DNA of 64,000 nt from positions 248,001 to 312,000 of the forward strand of contig JANPBU010000035.1 in assembly GCA_031430595.1 (NCBI GenBank). The letters are read 5' to 3'. The translations under genes and the position numbers were made by a program. Shown piece after piece: positions 1 through 7,622 of the stretch. How positions within the stretch are numbered: the first letter of the stretch is position 1; every line of letters begins with the position of its first letter. A model generated the notes under the pieces. That model did no database searches, had not been told where the DNA came from, and was given only the letters and a program-made list of their open reading frames with translations. The stretch comes from JANNBN01 sp031430595 (GTDB lineage Bacteria > Actinomycetota > Acidimicrobiia > Acidimicrobiales > JANYDT01).

Positions 1-151
1 GACCGTCACGCTGATCGTTGGTTCCATCATTTTGCTGCCGACGATCATTCTCGGGTACGCCGTAAAAGCAGCAGCGAGACACGACCGTGAGCTTGCGCAT
101 GAGGCGGCCGCCAAAGCAGCCGCCTCAGTCAAGAAATCCTCAGGGAGCTAA
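1..151 (+). CDS. C-terminal end of a membrane protein (partial)
   Basis: Only the last 49 codons are in the window (frame from base 2, stop TAA at 149-151). They encode one hydrophobic helix (LIVGSIILLPTIILGYAV) followed by a basic, Ala/Lys-rich cytoplasmic-looking tail ending KKSSGS. The helix and tail would suit the last segment of a polytopic membrane protein; a CydB-like quinol oxidase subunit is one possibility but I cannot establish it from this fragment. Its stop overlaps tail-to-tail, by two bases, the stop of the alcohol dehydrogenase gene on the other strand. Confidence 0.6.
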   Translation, partial: TVTLIVGSIILLPTIILGYAVKAAARHDRELAHEAAAKAAASVKKSSGS

Positions 152-1248
152 TAGACGATCATTCCTCGAATGTTCAACCCAGCGTGCATATCTTCGTAGC
201 CCTGGTTGACCTCTTCGAGGGTGTATGTCTTCGTGATCAGTTCGTCGAGTTTCAGATGGCCCGACTGATACATGCTCAATAGTTTCGGAATGTCTGCGCG
301 CGGACTACCGCCACCAAACAATGCCCCACGTACTTCCTTTTGGTAAATCGTAAGTTCGAAGAGGTTCATGTTCACTTCAGTGGCGAACATTGGCCCTACC
401 GCAGTGATCACCATACGGCCACCCTTCGAAATGAGTGACATCACCTGGCCCATATGGGCACCGTTAGCAACCCCAACGGTGTAGATCGCCTTGTCAGCCA
501 TTACCCCACGGGTGAGTTGCTGAACCAAGGGGAATGCGTCGTCCATTGACGCGACTGTGTGCGTTGCTCCAAATTCCATTGCCTTTTCACGTTTGAACTC
601 AACGGGGTCAACGGCGATGATGTTTTTGGCCCCGGCCATACGCGCACCTTGGATTGCATTCGAGCCAATACCACCGCAACCAATCACGACGACGGTATCG
701 CCGGGTGTTACTTCGCCGGCATACACGGCGGAACCCCATCCAGTGGTTACGCCACATCCAACCAGCGAAGCTTGCTGAAGCGGAATGTCTTTATCGATAC
801 GAATGCAGCTTTCGACCTTGGCGTTAACGTGGGTCGCGAAGGTACCGATGCCGCACATTTTGTTGAGACCAACACCGTTCTTATCGTAGGTGTTGAAGGT
901 TCCGTCGCCACTGATGATTTCCGATCCACGGTCACAGAGGTTGGTCTTGCCAATCGAGCACCAGTGGCATCTTCCGCATGACGGGATGAATCCGAACACC
1001 ACGTGATCGCCAATTTCAAGATGCGTCACATTTGGCCCGAGCGCAATAATTTCCCCGGCACCCTCGTGGCCGCCAATCATGGGTAGAGCGGAGGGCATAT
1101 CACCAGTTTTTACGTGGTCGTCAGAGTGACACAACCCCGAGGCGGTGAGTTTGACCAGCACCTCACCAGGGCCAGGATCGGCGATTTCAACTTCCTCAAT
1201 GGTCCACGGACCGCCGACTTGGTAGATGACTGCTGCTTTGGCTTTCAT
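148..1248 (-). CDS. NDMA-dependent (mycofactocin-type) zinc alcohol dehydrogenase
   Basis: A 366-aa medium-chain zinc alcohol dehydrogenase. Visible zinc-binding features are Cys40 and His61-Glu62 at the catalytic site and Cys91, Cys94, Cys97 and Cys105 for the structural zinc, followed by a Rossmann motif (GCGGIG, about residue 200). The overall sequence resembles the Rxyl_3153/NDMA-dependent class. In that class NAD(H) is held without exchange and is reoxidised by an outside carrier, NDMA in the test tube and mycofactocin in the cell. The reading frame is open to 1437, but the ATG at 1248 is preferred: it has CGGAGG just upstream, and family members start MKAKAAV. The family assignment is by recognition. 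That it serves as a client of the mycofactocin genes in this window is inference. It is probably monocistronic. Confidence 0.9.
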   Translation of the reverse strand: MKAKAAVIYQVGGPWTIEEVEIADPGPGEVLVKLTASGLCHSDDHVKTGDMPSALPMIGGHEGAGEIIALGPNVTHLEIGDHVVFGFIPSCGRCHWCSIGKTNLCDRGSEIISGDGTFNTYDKNGVGLNKMCGIGTFATHVNAKVESCIRIDKDIPLQQASLVGCGVTTGWGSAVYAGEVTPGDTVVVIGCGGIGSNAIQGARMAGAKNIIAVDPVEFKREKAMEFGATHTVASMDDAFPLVQQLTRGVMADKAIYTVGVANGAHMGQVMSLISKGGRMVITAVGPMFATEVNMNLFELTIYQKEVRGALFGGGSPRADIPKLLSMYQSGHLKLDELITKTYTLEEVNQGYEDMHAGLNIRGMIVY

Positions 1249-1466
1249 GAGAAACCTCCGGGGTGCGACCTCTGATCGGAGGTACTCAGACAACGTAGCC
1301 AATGTCACAGTGCATGCGACAGTCAAGAGTTGGGAAGTCTGGTGCGTCGAAGACCTCACATACCGGTTCGGTTGTGCCGGGGCTGTGCTGAACGCGCCAT
1401 CCGTGATGTCCCCTGCGGAAACCACCGATCGAACCACCTCTCGTGAAGCAGTGCGGCTGCCTCTCT

Positions 1467-1638
1467 GTTCATTCCGTAATGATCGCCCCGGTTAAAGGAG
1501 TTACACATCACCTGTCCGTTCGTTCCGTAATGAATCACAACAGCGGGCCACGACTGATCATTACGGAACGAACGCGCAGGCGGGCCAAAGCCAACACCGA
1601 CCGATCATTACGGAACGAACGCGCAGGCGGGCCAAAGC
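1467..1638. repeat. Cluster of four TTCCGTAATGA / TCATTACGGAA motif copies
   Basis: GTTCATTCCGTAATGATCG lies at 1467-1485 and GTTCGTTCCGTAATGAATC at 1518-1536. The opposite orientation, starting GATCATTACGGAACGAAC, lies at 1556 and 1603. The last two are the heads of an identical 36-bp direct repeat (1556-1591 and 1603-1638) that also contains GCGCAGGCGGGCC. The same core recurs at 26726-26791, and a related CATTACGGAAGG occurs at the Fic start near 62625. It could be a regulator-binding array or a dispersed intergenic repeat. Confidence 0.75.
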
Positions 1639-1650
1639 AGGTGGGTCCCG

Positions 1651-1699
1651 GGCGCGGAAAACCCCCGATTCGACCTAGGTCGTTTCGGGGGTCTGCGCC
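1651..1699 (-). terminator. Hairpin downstream of the secreted-protein operon
   Basis: The arms at 1661-1676 and 1677-1692 (ACCCCCGATTCGACCT against AGGTCGTTTCGGGGGT) pair with two mismatches. Flanking GGCGC/GCGCC could extend the stem. It lies about 40 bp past the stop of the 1735-2460 gene, where a terminator for the minus-strand operon would be expected. Confidence 0.55.
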
Positions 1700-1708
1700 T
1701 CTCAGCGG

Positions 1709-1741
1709 TGAGGTACTAAGGCAATGCTGAGGTACTAAGGC
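1709..1741. repeat. 14-bp direct repeat overlapping a stop codon
   Basis: TGAGGTACTAAGGC occurs at 1709-1722 and again at 1728-1741. The second copy contains the TAG stop of the neighbouring minus-strand gene, so the 3' end of that gene appears to have been locally duplicated. Confidence 0.75.
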
Positions 1742-2460
1742 TTTGTTGCGTTAACCGTGTAGTTCAAAGTGCCCGTCACTCCAGCCAGAGGCGAGGTGAG
1801 CGCCGCAGAGCCGACGTCAACGACATAACCGAGTTGAACTGACTTGCCAGCTGCCAAGGTAACTGTTCCGGTAGTCGTGTTTGCGGCCGGAATGACGCCA
1901 GCCGCGGTGCCGGTCAAAGCACCTGGTGAAGCAGGGTTGACCAGAAGCGGGGTGACATCCCAGTCAGCGACGGTACTGAAACCGGTAAATGCCGGTGCAG
2001 GCGTGGTTGCAGTGGCCAAGATCTGTTTGCCCAGGTAGACCTTCATATGCATATCAGTCCAGTTGCCCTCGGTTGCGGTGGCGGTCAAACCCGGTTCAGC
2101 CTTGAGGAAGACGGTGACCGAATAGCTGCAGTTGTTGAACACACGCACACCGTCGGTAACTTGCAGACGGTCGCCACGGTATCCCTGGAAGATGATCTTT
2201 TCGTTCAACAGCGGAACACCTTCGGTACTGTTCGCGGTGTTAGCCAATTGGCGCTCAATCGCATCGCCAACGCCGGTTCCCGAGGTGTCGAGACCAGCAA
2301 CCTTTTGCAAGCAAGGTGCGGCACGGTTGACGCTGGCAGACATAAAGTTTTGCACGATCACGGCGGCGCTTGCAGGAACAGCGCTGACGACTAGCGCAGC
2401 GACGACTCCGGCTCGGAGTGACCAGCGACGCTTCGAAGAAGTTGCGGATACGGATGACAT
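1735..2460 (-). CDS. Exported protein, paralogue of the protein at 6053-6772
   Basis: A 241-aa protein with a basic start (SSKRRWSLRAG), a hydrophobic segment and a likely signal-peptidase I site after VPASA. The mature part is rich in Ala, Thr and Val and looks beta-rich. It shares with the 6053-6772 product the junction motif AVPASAAVIVxNFM, a Cys about 14 residues later, EGVPLL, VRxxNxC and a WDVxP motif, so the two are paralogues. It is the last gene of the minus-strand group, 115 bp after the preceding gene, so it may have its own promoter. I do not recognise the family. A surface-fibre or matrix role, as for TasA/camelysin-like proteins, would be speculation from the layout. Confidence 0.8.
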   Translation of the reverse strand: MSSVSATSSKRRWSLRAGVVAALVVSAVPASAAVIVQNFMSASVNRAAPCLQKVAGLDTSGTGVGDAIERQLANTANSTEGVPLLNEKIIFQGYRGDRLQVTDGVRVFNNCSYSVTVFLKAEPGLTATATEGNWTDMHMKVYLGKQILATATTPAPAFTGFSTVADWDVTPLLVNPASPGALTGTAAGVIPAANTTTGTVTLAAGKSVQLGYVVDVGSAALTSPLAGVTGTLNYTVNATKP

Positions 2461-2575
2461 ATTGGGGTTCCTGTTATTGGTTCAGACGGCTACCCGAGAC
2501 TCGGGTCCGGTAGTTTGGATCAGTCATCTTTCGACCAGCTCATCTCACCCCTTGAGGGCAATCCCAACATTTTTG

Positions 2576-3226
2576 TCACCCAGAGTGACTAATTTGGAGA
2601 TCGAAGGCCCGCCTGCGCCGTTCGAGTGCCTCATGGGGATGCTCAACGGCAATCCACCACGCAACGAGAAGCAGCGACAGGCAAAACGCACCTACTGCCC
2701 ATTTCAACCGATTGACGTCGGTGTAGTTGCCAATCCAGGCTTGCAAGCCGTAGTCGAGGGCCAACGAGTATCCGAGAGCAACTGGTGCAAAACACCATCC
2801 GGCGACATGCAGTTTGCTTTTGTTCCGAAGTAAACCTCCGACCAACATGGCAAGCAACACAAATGCCATCGCCCGAGTTGACGACGAGGTAATGACCATA
2901 AAGTTGGACCGCGGCGTTTCGAAGGCCATATACGGAATGCCCGGACCCCACGATTTCATATGCAGCAAACCCCCGAGGTCACGGTTTACCTTAAGCATCA
3001 TCGCCACCTTTACTGCCCAACCGACAACGGCGACGAATGCGGCTCGGCGAACCATCGGACCGAAATCTGGATCTGCGGGTCTTGAGGAGGCAGCCTGGAA
3101 CGGCTGCCTAACTTGTTGGACAGTCGGCTGTTCAGGCACCGCTTCAGTCGGATTTGCCCTTGGGGTCGAACTTAGATGTGAAGTCCGATTGGTCTTCAAC
3201 TTCCATCGAGAGCCTTGTGGTGACAT
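2576..3226 (-). CDS. Small multi-pass membrane protein (possibly signal-peptidase II-like)
   Basis: A 216-aa protein with a polar, Pro/Gln-rich N-terminus of about 60 residues, then about four membrane helices and a basic tail. The region around YMAF, and the later LALDYG...YTDV with two acidic residues near a helix, recalls the layout of lipoprotein signal peptidase (LspA). The canonical Asn-x-x-Asp-Arg signature is not intact, so this is only a weak suggestion. Its ATG overlaps the stop of the 944-aa gene (TGATG at 3226), showing translational coupling. It lies between exported proteins, which would suit a processing or anchoring role (inference). Confidence 0.75.
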   Translation of the reverse strand: MSPQGSRWKLKTNRTSHLSSTPRANPTEAVPEQPTVQQVRQPFQAASSRPADPDFGPMVRRAAFVAVVGWAVKVAMMLKVNRDLGGLLHMKSWGPGIPYMAFETPRSNFMVITSSSTRAMAFVLLAMLVGGLLRNKSKLHVAGWCFAPVALGYSLALDYGLQAWIGNYTDVNRLKWAVGAFCLSLLLVAWWIAVEHPHEALERRRRAFDLQISHSG

Positions 3227-6060
3227 CAGCTCGGCCCGATCACTCGAACTTCGGCGACGTGCAGGTAGTCGGTGTTTTTACTCCATAGGCGTACATACTG
3301 ACCGGTTACCCCACCTGGAAACACCAGAGTCCTTGGGGTTGTGAATGCCCCACCTGAATACTCTTGATAGGCAACACCCGGGGCGCTGAGGGCCGCCAAA
3401 CTAAACGTCGCAGGAAGCGGGTTTGCCGACACGACAATGTAGAACCCAGTAAGTCGGTTTGTGCAACAGTCAAGCCGGTTATACACCTCAACTTGATTGA
3501 CGACCCGTTGGCTAACGAGGTTGACCTGCCACCACGGCCGTACCTCAAAGAGGGTATGCATGACCGAAGAGCCCGTGAAGTACTGACCGTCAGTATTCCC
3601 GTCGTTGGCACGACTCGGAACCCCACCAAACCCCTCCGAAGACTGGGACGCAGTTTTTCCGAGGGCAATATTGACGGGAAGCGACGAACTGGTTCCGGTT
3701 CGTCGCAGCGGAACCTGGATTCGTATTGTTGAGCTCAACGCAATGTCGACAATTTGCTCATGATCGGCCGGGAGGTCGTCCAGCCGATTGTTAAGTACCG
3801 ATAGGTTTCGGAAACCTCCAACATCAAAGAGGGCAACGGGAGTTTGGCTGGTAGTGGCACCGCTAGTCGAGAAGAACGGGTCGTTAGCAGCGCAACATTG
3901 AGTGGCATTTCTGTCGAGGTAGCCCGAGATTTGCGAAGCACCCCATGTCGAAACCCCTTGAGGTTGCAAGGTGGCCGTTGCTGCAGCCGTCACATTGGGT
4001 AACGGCGTTTTGATTCTAACGGTCCAGTTTACCCCAATGTCAGGGGCGGCGAACTGATGGAAACCATCGGCAGCACGAGGCAGGGTGACAAGACCGGCAT
4101 TGGTCTGTACACGTTCAAGTGTGGGTGATCCAATTCCAGCGGGGCTCTGAAACACGGCCTGCACTCGGTAGAATTGGCGGTTGTCGGCCGAATACGGAAA
4201 CGCGCCAACTGAAGCGTACGAAGTGGCTGCCGTGCCATCAGGGCCGACATAGTTCCACGGGCCAGCAGCCGATGTGGCTGTCGCAATTTGAATCGAAACA
4301 TCGGCAGGTAAACCAGAGGTGACCTCGACCTCGGTAAGACTGACTACCCCAGTTCCTGATGACCATATGCGAACGTACCGTCCGGTGGTGCCCGGTGGAA
4401 ACACCGAGTCCATATTGTTCGAAGCGATTGGTGCCGAGAAAACTCTGTAAGGAACCCCGGCGGCAATTGCCGCTGCCGGGGTCGGGTAGGCAGCTAAAGA
4501 TGCTGGGGACACAAAGACCGTCACAGAATTCGCCATCGCGTACGGGGTCGTGAACACATCGACGCGACTTACGGGCGAAGCAACACCAAGATCAACTTCC
4601 CAGAAGGGCTCGGTAGTAGTCGTGGAGATGTAGGCACCGCCGTCTTGAGCACCATCATTACCGGCCGCTAAAACAGACCCCACCGAAACCGGGCTTGCGG
4701 TAACCGACCGGCCAACGGACAGGCTTGATGCAAGAACCGAAGGCCTCACGGTTCCGTAAATAGAAGCCGCCGAAGTGGTGTCGACAACAGGCGAGGTCCA
4801 TGTTCCGGTCGGTTGAACAAGCCCTTCTCGACGAATTCCACCCGTAGGGGTCAAATTCACGATTGCTGGTGGCGCTGTACGAATTTCGATAGCACTCCAC
4901 AGTTGACGGCGAGCGGCTCCGCTCAAACCATTTCCCCGGCTAAAGCGAAGGTCAACCGATCCGTCGCTCACCGAAGAAAAGGAACGCATATGCCCGCATG
5001 AATTCAACAGCCCGCCACCTAAGCAGAGCGTCGGGGGGTTGAAGTTTGTGAGAAAACTTGAACCATCAACCGTGAGGTCATAGCTACGATTCGTTACTGT
5101 TCCATCATCGGCAACGAAAACCCGAACCTCGATCGGCGTCAAGGCCGGCACGACAAATTTCCATTCTGAGAAATCCGATGGAGGTCCAGTAGGAATTCCG
5201 ATACGGGTCACGTTTGTGAAGATGCCGACCGGTGTTCCTGCGGGAACTGCAGGCGGACCAGGATAATATTGGGCAGACACCATCGGCGGCAACAAAGCGT
5301 AGGTTGAAATCGGGTTCGTGAGAGGGTTCGAAAGCGTGGTGACGCCCGCCGGAAGAGCGGTGCTTGCGAACCAGTTTCCGGACGGGTCTGCAACGTTGGT
5401 TCCGGCAGCCATTCGGTACAAAGGTGTTCCGGCGGGCGAAGTGAGGATTGCAGATGCAGACACCGCTACCGGGTTTCCCCAATACAAACAGACAGTCTGC
5501 GAAGCACCGGCTGCGAGTGGAGGAATCTCAACCGTGTACGACGCGGTCGCTGCAACGAAGGGTGCGGCATTGAAGTTCAGGAGGGTCGGTGCGGTTCCGC
5601 CGGTCAGCGCTCGAACATCGACTCCTCCGGGTTGCATCCAACTATTGGCAACGTCTGCGGTTGCGTCAAACGTAAGGATGGTTCGCCCGCTGGTCACGAC
5701 GGCTGCAGTTGCATTTGTTGCCGACCAGCATCGACGGGTTCGCCAAGTCGTATCCCACCATACGTTTACGGGGTCAGGCGCAACGTCTCCTCGACGAGTG
5801 AGTCGAACGCTTCCGCCAATCGGTGTCTTCTGCGTTTGTACATAGGTGCCAGCATCCCAGTCGGCCGCCCCGTCGCGAATGGTTTGCACACCGGACGAAT
5901 AGTCGTATACCGAGAATGTTCCGAGGGCCTGAGTTGTGATGACGGCCAATCGCTCTCGTTGTACCGCAGCCCACGCGGACGATGCCACCAAACTCACTAC
6001 GAGGATGATCGGGACAACACGACCCATGCGACTAACGCGACGCTTCTCCACCTCAACCAA
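3226..6060 (-). CDS. Large secreted DUF2341 / discoidin-like surface protein
   Basis: A 944-aa exported protein. It has a basic N-terminus, a hydrophobic segment and a cleavage site after SSAWA. Around residues 95-200 a DUF2341-like module is visible (WWDTTWRTRR at its start, YWGN at its end). Two regions resemble F5/8 type C (discoidin-like) carbohydrate-binding domains: one in the middle, near GNDGAQDGG and GRYVRIWSS, and one at the C-terminus, with ALGKTASQSS, WWQVNL and GQYVRLWS. The start is a TTG at 6060 that overlaps the upstream gene by 8 bp; GTG at 6051 and ATG at 6027 are alternatives. A role in adhesion or polysaccharide binding at the cell surface is inferred from the domains. Confidence 0.85.
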   Translation of the reverse strand: MVEVEKRRVSRMGRVVPIILVVSLVASSAWAAVQRERLAVITTQALGTFSVYDYSSGVQTIRDGAADWDAGTYVQTQKTPIGGSVRLTRRGDVAPDPVNVWWDTTWRTRRCWSATNATAAVVTSGRTILTFDATADVANSWMQPGGVDVRALTGGTAPTLLNFNAAPFVAATASYTVEIPPLAAGASQTVCLYWGNPVAVSASAILTSPAGTPLYRMAAGTNVADPSGNWFASTALPAGVTTLSNPLTNPISTYALLPPMVSAQYYPGPPAVPAGTPVGIFTNVTRIGIPTGPPSDFSEWKFVVPALTPIEVRVFVADDGTVTNRSYDLTVDGSSFLTNFNPPTLCLGGGLLNSCGHMRSFSSVSDGSVDLRFSRGNGLSGAARRQLWSAIEIRTAPPAIVNLTPTGGIRREGLVQPTGTWTSPVVDTTSAASIYGTVRPSVLASSLSVGRSVTASPVSVGSVLAAGNDGAQDGGAYISTTTTEPFWEVDLGVASPVSRVDVFTTPYAMANSVTVFVSPASLAAYPTPAAAIAAGVPYRVFSAPIASNNMDSVFPPGTTGRYVRIWSSGTGVVSLTEVEVTSGLPADVSIQIATATSAAGPWNYVGPDGTAATSYASVGAFPYSADNRQFYRVQAVFQSPAGIGSPTLERVQTNAGLVTLPRAADGFHQFAAPDIGVNWTVRIKTPLPNVTAAATATLQPQGVSTWGASQISGYLDRNATQCCAANDPFFSTSGATTSQTPVALFDVGGFRNLSVLNNRLDDLPADHEQIVDIALSSTIRIQVPLRRTGTSSSLPVNIALGKTASQSSEGFGGVPSRANDGNTDGQYFTGSSVMHTLFEVRPWWQVNLVSQRVVNQVEVYNRLDCCTNRLTGFYIVVSANPLPATFSLAALSAPGVAYQEYSGGAFTTPRTLVFPGGVTGQYVRLWSKNTDYLHVAEVRVIGPS

Positions 6061-6772
6061 CCGCCTTCACGATGAGTCGAAGCACAGCATCGGTAGCGAC
6101 TGCCGAATCGCCAGAGTCAATTACGACGGCGATCTGAAGATCGCTGTTCGCGGGAAGCACCACACCACTCGTTGACGAATTCGAAAGTGACCCAACGCCA
6201 CCAGCCGAAGCGACAACCCGAACGGGAAACACATCCCACGACGCAGCCACGGTTGGGTCGGTGAACGAGTTACCAGCTGCGATAAATGCAGTCGGCGCAA
6301 TCGGTGCCAACGCATCGGTGGCCGGTGATGGTGTCGACGCGGCCGAAAGAATCACCCTCATCGAAAGGCTGTTCCACTCGCCACTTATCGCCGGTAGTGC
6401 ACCGTGGGGGGCAGCCAGCAAGTTAACCGTCAGAGGCCGATTGCATCGGTTTCGAATTCGAACGGCGTCGGCGCTGATGGTTCGTTCAGGCTTCACCCCT
6501 CGAACAGCAATAACTTGGCGAAGCAGCGGAACACCTTCACTACTGAGGGCCGTATCTGAGGTCACGGCAAGAGAAGGAACCCCATTGGGATAGGTCAACG
6601 CATCGGTTCCCGGGAGGCTCTTTAGGCAGCTTTCAACCCGAGCGACGTCGGCTTTCATAAAATTCTTCACGATGACGGCGGCCGAAGCGGGCACCGCGCC
6701 GATCAATACCAACCCAATCACGCCAGCACGAAGGACGCGTTTTTGCGGCTGCTTCCTGAGGGTCAGAGTCAT
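6053..6772 (-). CDS. Exported protein, first gene of the surface-protein operon
   Basis: A 239-aa protein with a Lys/Arg-rich start, a hydrophobic core and a probable cleavage site after AVPASA. The mature part starts AVIVKNFMKADVARVESCL and closely parallels the 1735-2460 product (conserved Cys, EGVPLL, VRIRNRC, SWDVFP). AGGTG lies just upstream of the ATG at 6772. It is the first of a minus-strand run (this gene, the DUF2341 protein, the membrane protein, then the paralogue), coupled to the next gene by an 8-bp overlap. The family is not recognised. The pair of paralogues flanking a large binding protein suggests subunits of one extracellular structure (inference). Confidence 0.8.
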   Translation of the reverse strand: MTLTLRKQPQKRVLRAGVIGLVLIGAVPASAAVIVKNFMKADVARVESCLKSLPGTDALTYPNGVPSLAVTSDTALSSEGVPLLRQVIAVRGVKPERTISADAVRIRNRCNRPLTVNLLAAPHGALPAISGEWNSLSMRVILSAASTPSPATDALAPIAPTAFIAAGNSFTDPTVAASWDVFPVRVVASAGGVGSLSNSSTSGVVLPANSDLQIAVVIDSGDSAVATDAVLRLIVKAVG

Positions 6773-6820
6773 GGCACCTGATCATCGGCAGAATAGGTTC
6801 GAAAGTTAAGGTTTTCGGTC

Positions 6821-6922
6821 GCGCCCGCCTCGTCGGGTTTTCGCGCCCGCCTCGGCGCAAAAACCATCAAAATTGAGTAAAAACGGGTCGAGGTGGGCGC
6901 GAATTAGACCGGAGGTGGGCGC
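6821..6922. repeat. GC-rich inverted and direct repeats downstream of mftE
   Basis: GCGCCCGCCTCG occurs at 6821-6832 and 6843-6854. The opposite orientation occurs at 6889-6900 (CGAGGTGGGCGC) and 6911-6922 (GGAGGTGGGCGC). The arms at 6841-6854 and 6889-6902 pair over 14 bp with one mismatch. The set sits between the mftE stop and the start of the secreted-protein operon and may end the mftE transcript. Confidence 0.6.
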
Positions 6923-6926
6923 GGGT

Positions 6927-7622
6927 TCACCCATCAAACGCGCTGAGCAGCGACGCCGTCCACTCATCGAACAGTTTTCGGCCCTTTTCGGCCGTTGCGG
7001 GTCCTGGGTCTCCGAGCACCCCATTGCTCGAAACAGCCTTCACTCCTGACGCACGAAGAAGCGCTTTTACTTCGGGGCCCTGTGCTGTTTCTCCGGGTTC
7101 TCTCGCCGGGCCAACCAATTCTGGATGGAGTGCCAGCATGACCGAGGTTTCTACCCATCCGGCATGCCAGTCACCTCCGGCGGGCAACGGCGGCGTCCAC
7201 ACTAAAGCGTTTCGGTTTTCTTCCGTCCAAACGACAGACGCTCTACGAAACGCCTCTGCATTACCGCCATGACCGTTTACAAAGATGATTCGGTTGCACC
7301 AGTTCGAAGCCGACCGAACCAATTCAATAAGCACACTTGTGAATACTTCGGTGCCGATAGAAATGGTTCCGGGAAAACCTTCATGCTCACCGCTGGCCGT
7401 AAAACTGACAGGCGTTGAAACAACAACTGGGGTCGATGGCCGGTCCAACCGAACGACTCGGGCAGCTGCTTGAGCTAAGGCTTCGGCGATCATCGAGTCG
7501 GTTCCCATCGGAAGGTGAGGACCGTGCTGTTCGGTCGACCCAACCGGAAACAACAGCGTTGGCCCGTCAACCGCAGGCCAGGCAAGCGCTGCTAGTCGAT
7601 CACCTAGCTCAGCGGGTTGCAT
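6927..7622 (-). CDS. mftE: MftE, mycofactocin precursor peptidase (creatininase family)
   Basis: A 231-aa creatininase-fold metallopeptidase. Metal-ligand candidates are Glu31 and His33 in STEQHGPH, Asp42 in MGTD, His118 in NGHGGN, and the later HAGWVET motif. In known systems MftE releases the C-terminal Val-Tyr-derived unit from the MftC-modified MftA peptide. The frame is open further upstream, but the ATG at 7622 fits family length (about 230-250 aa) and overlaps the ETF beta gene by only 14 bp. It is the last gene of the six-gene OYE-ETF-Fix operon. The mftA, mftB and mftC genes lie elsewhere in the window, so the family call rests on sequence as well as context. Confidence 0.9.
   Translation of the reverse strand: MQPAELGDRLAALAWPAVDGPTLLFPVGSTEQHGPHLPMGTDSMIAEALAQAAARVVRLDRPSTPVVVSTPVSFTASGEHEGFPGTISIGTEVFTSVLIELVRSASNWCNRIIFVNGHGGNAEAFRRASVVWTEENRNALVWTPPLPAGGDWHAGWVETSVMLALHPELVGPAREPGETAQGPEVKALLRASGVKAVSSNGVLGDPGPATAEKGRKLFDEWTASLLSAFDG

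Larger units (their letters stand above)
1249..1734. other. Intergenic region with repeats and a terminator
   Basis: No convincing gene is seen here. The stretch holds the promoter side of the alcohol dehydrogenase gene, four copies of a CATTACGGAA-containing motif (1467-1638), a strong hairpin (1651-1699) and a short direct repeat that overlaps the next stop codon (1709-1741). Confidence 0.6.

Noticed and set aside
1249..1437. A longer N-terminus for the alcohol dehydrogenase starting at 1437
   Set aside because: The extra residues do not resemble the family and the ribosome-binding site is at 1248.
1467..1638. CRISPR-like array
   Set aside because: Only two 36-bp copies with a 47-bp pitch, the other motifs are in opposite orientation, and there is no cas gene in the window.
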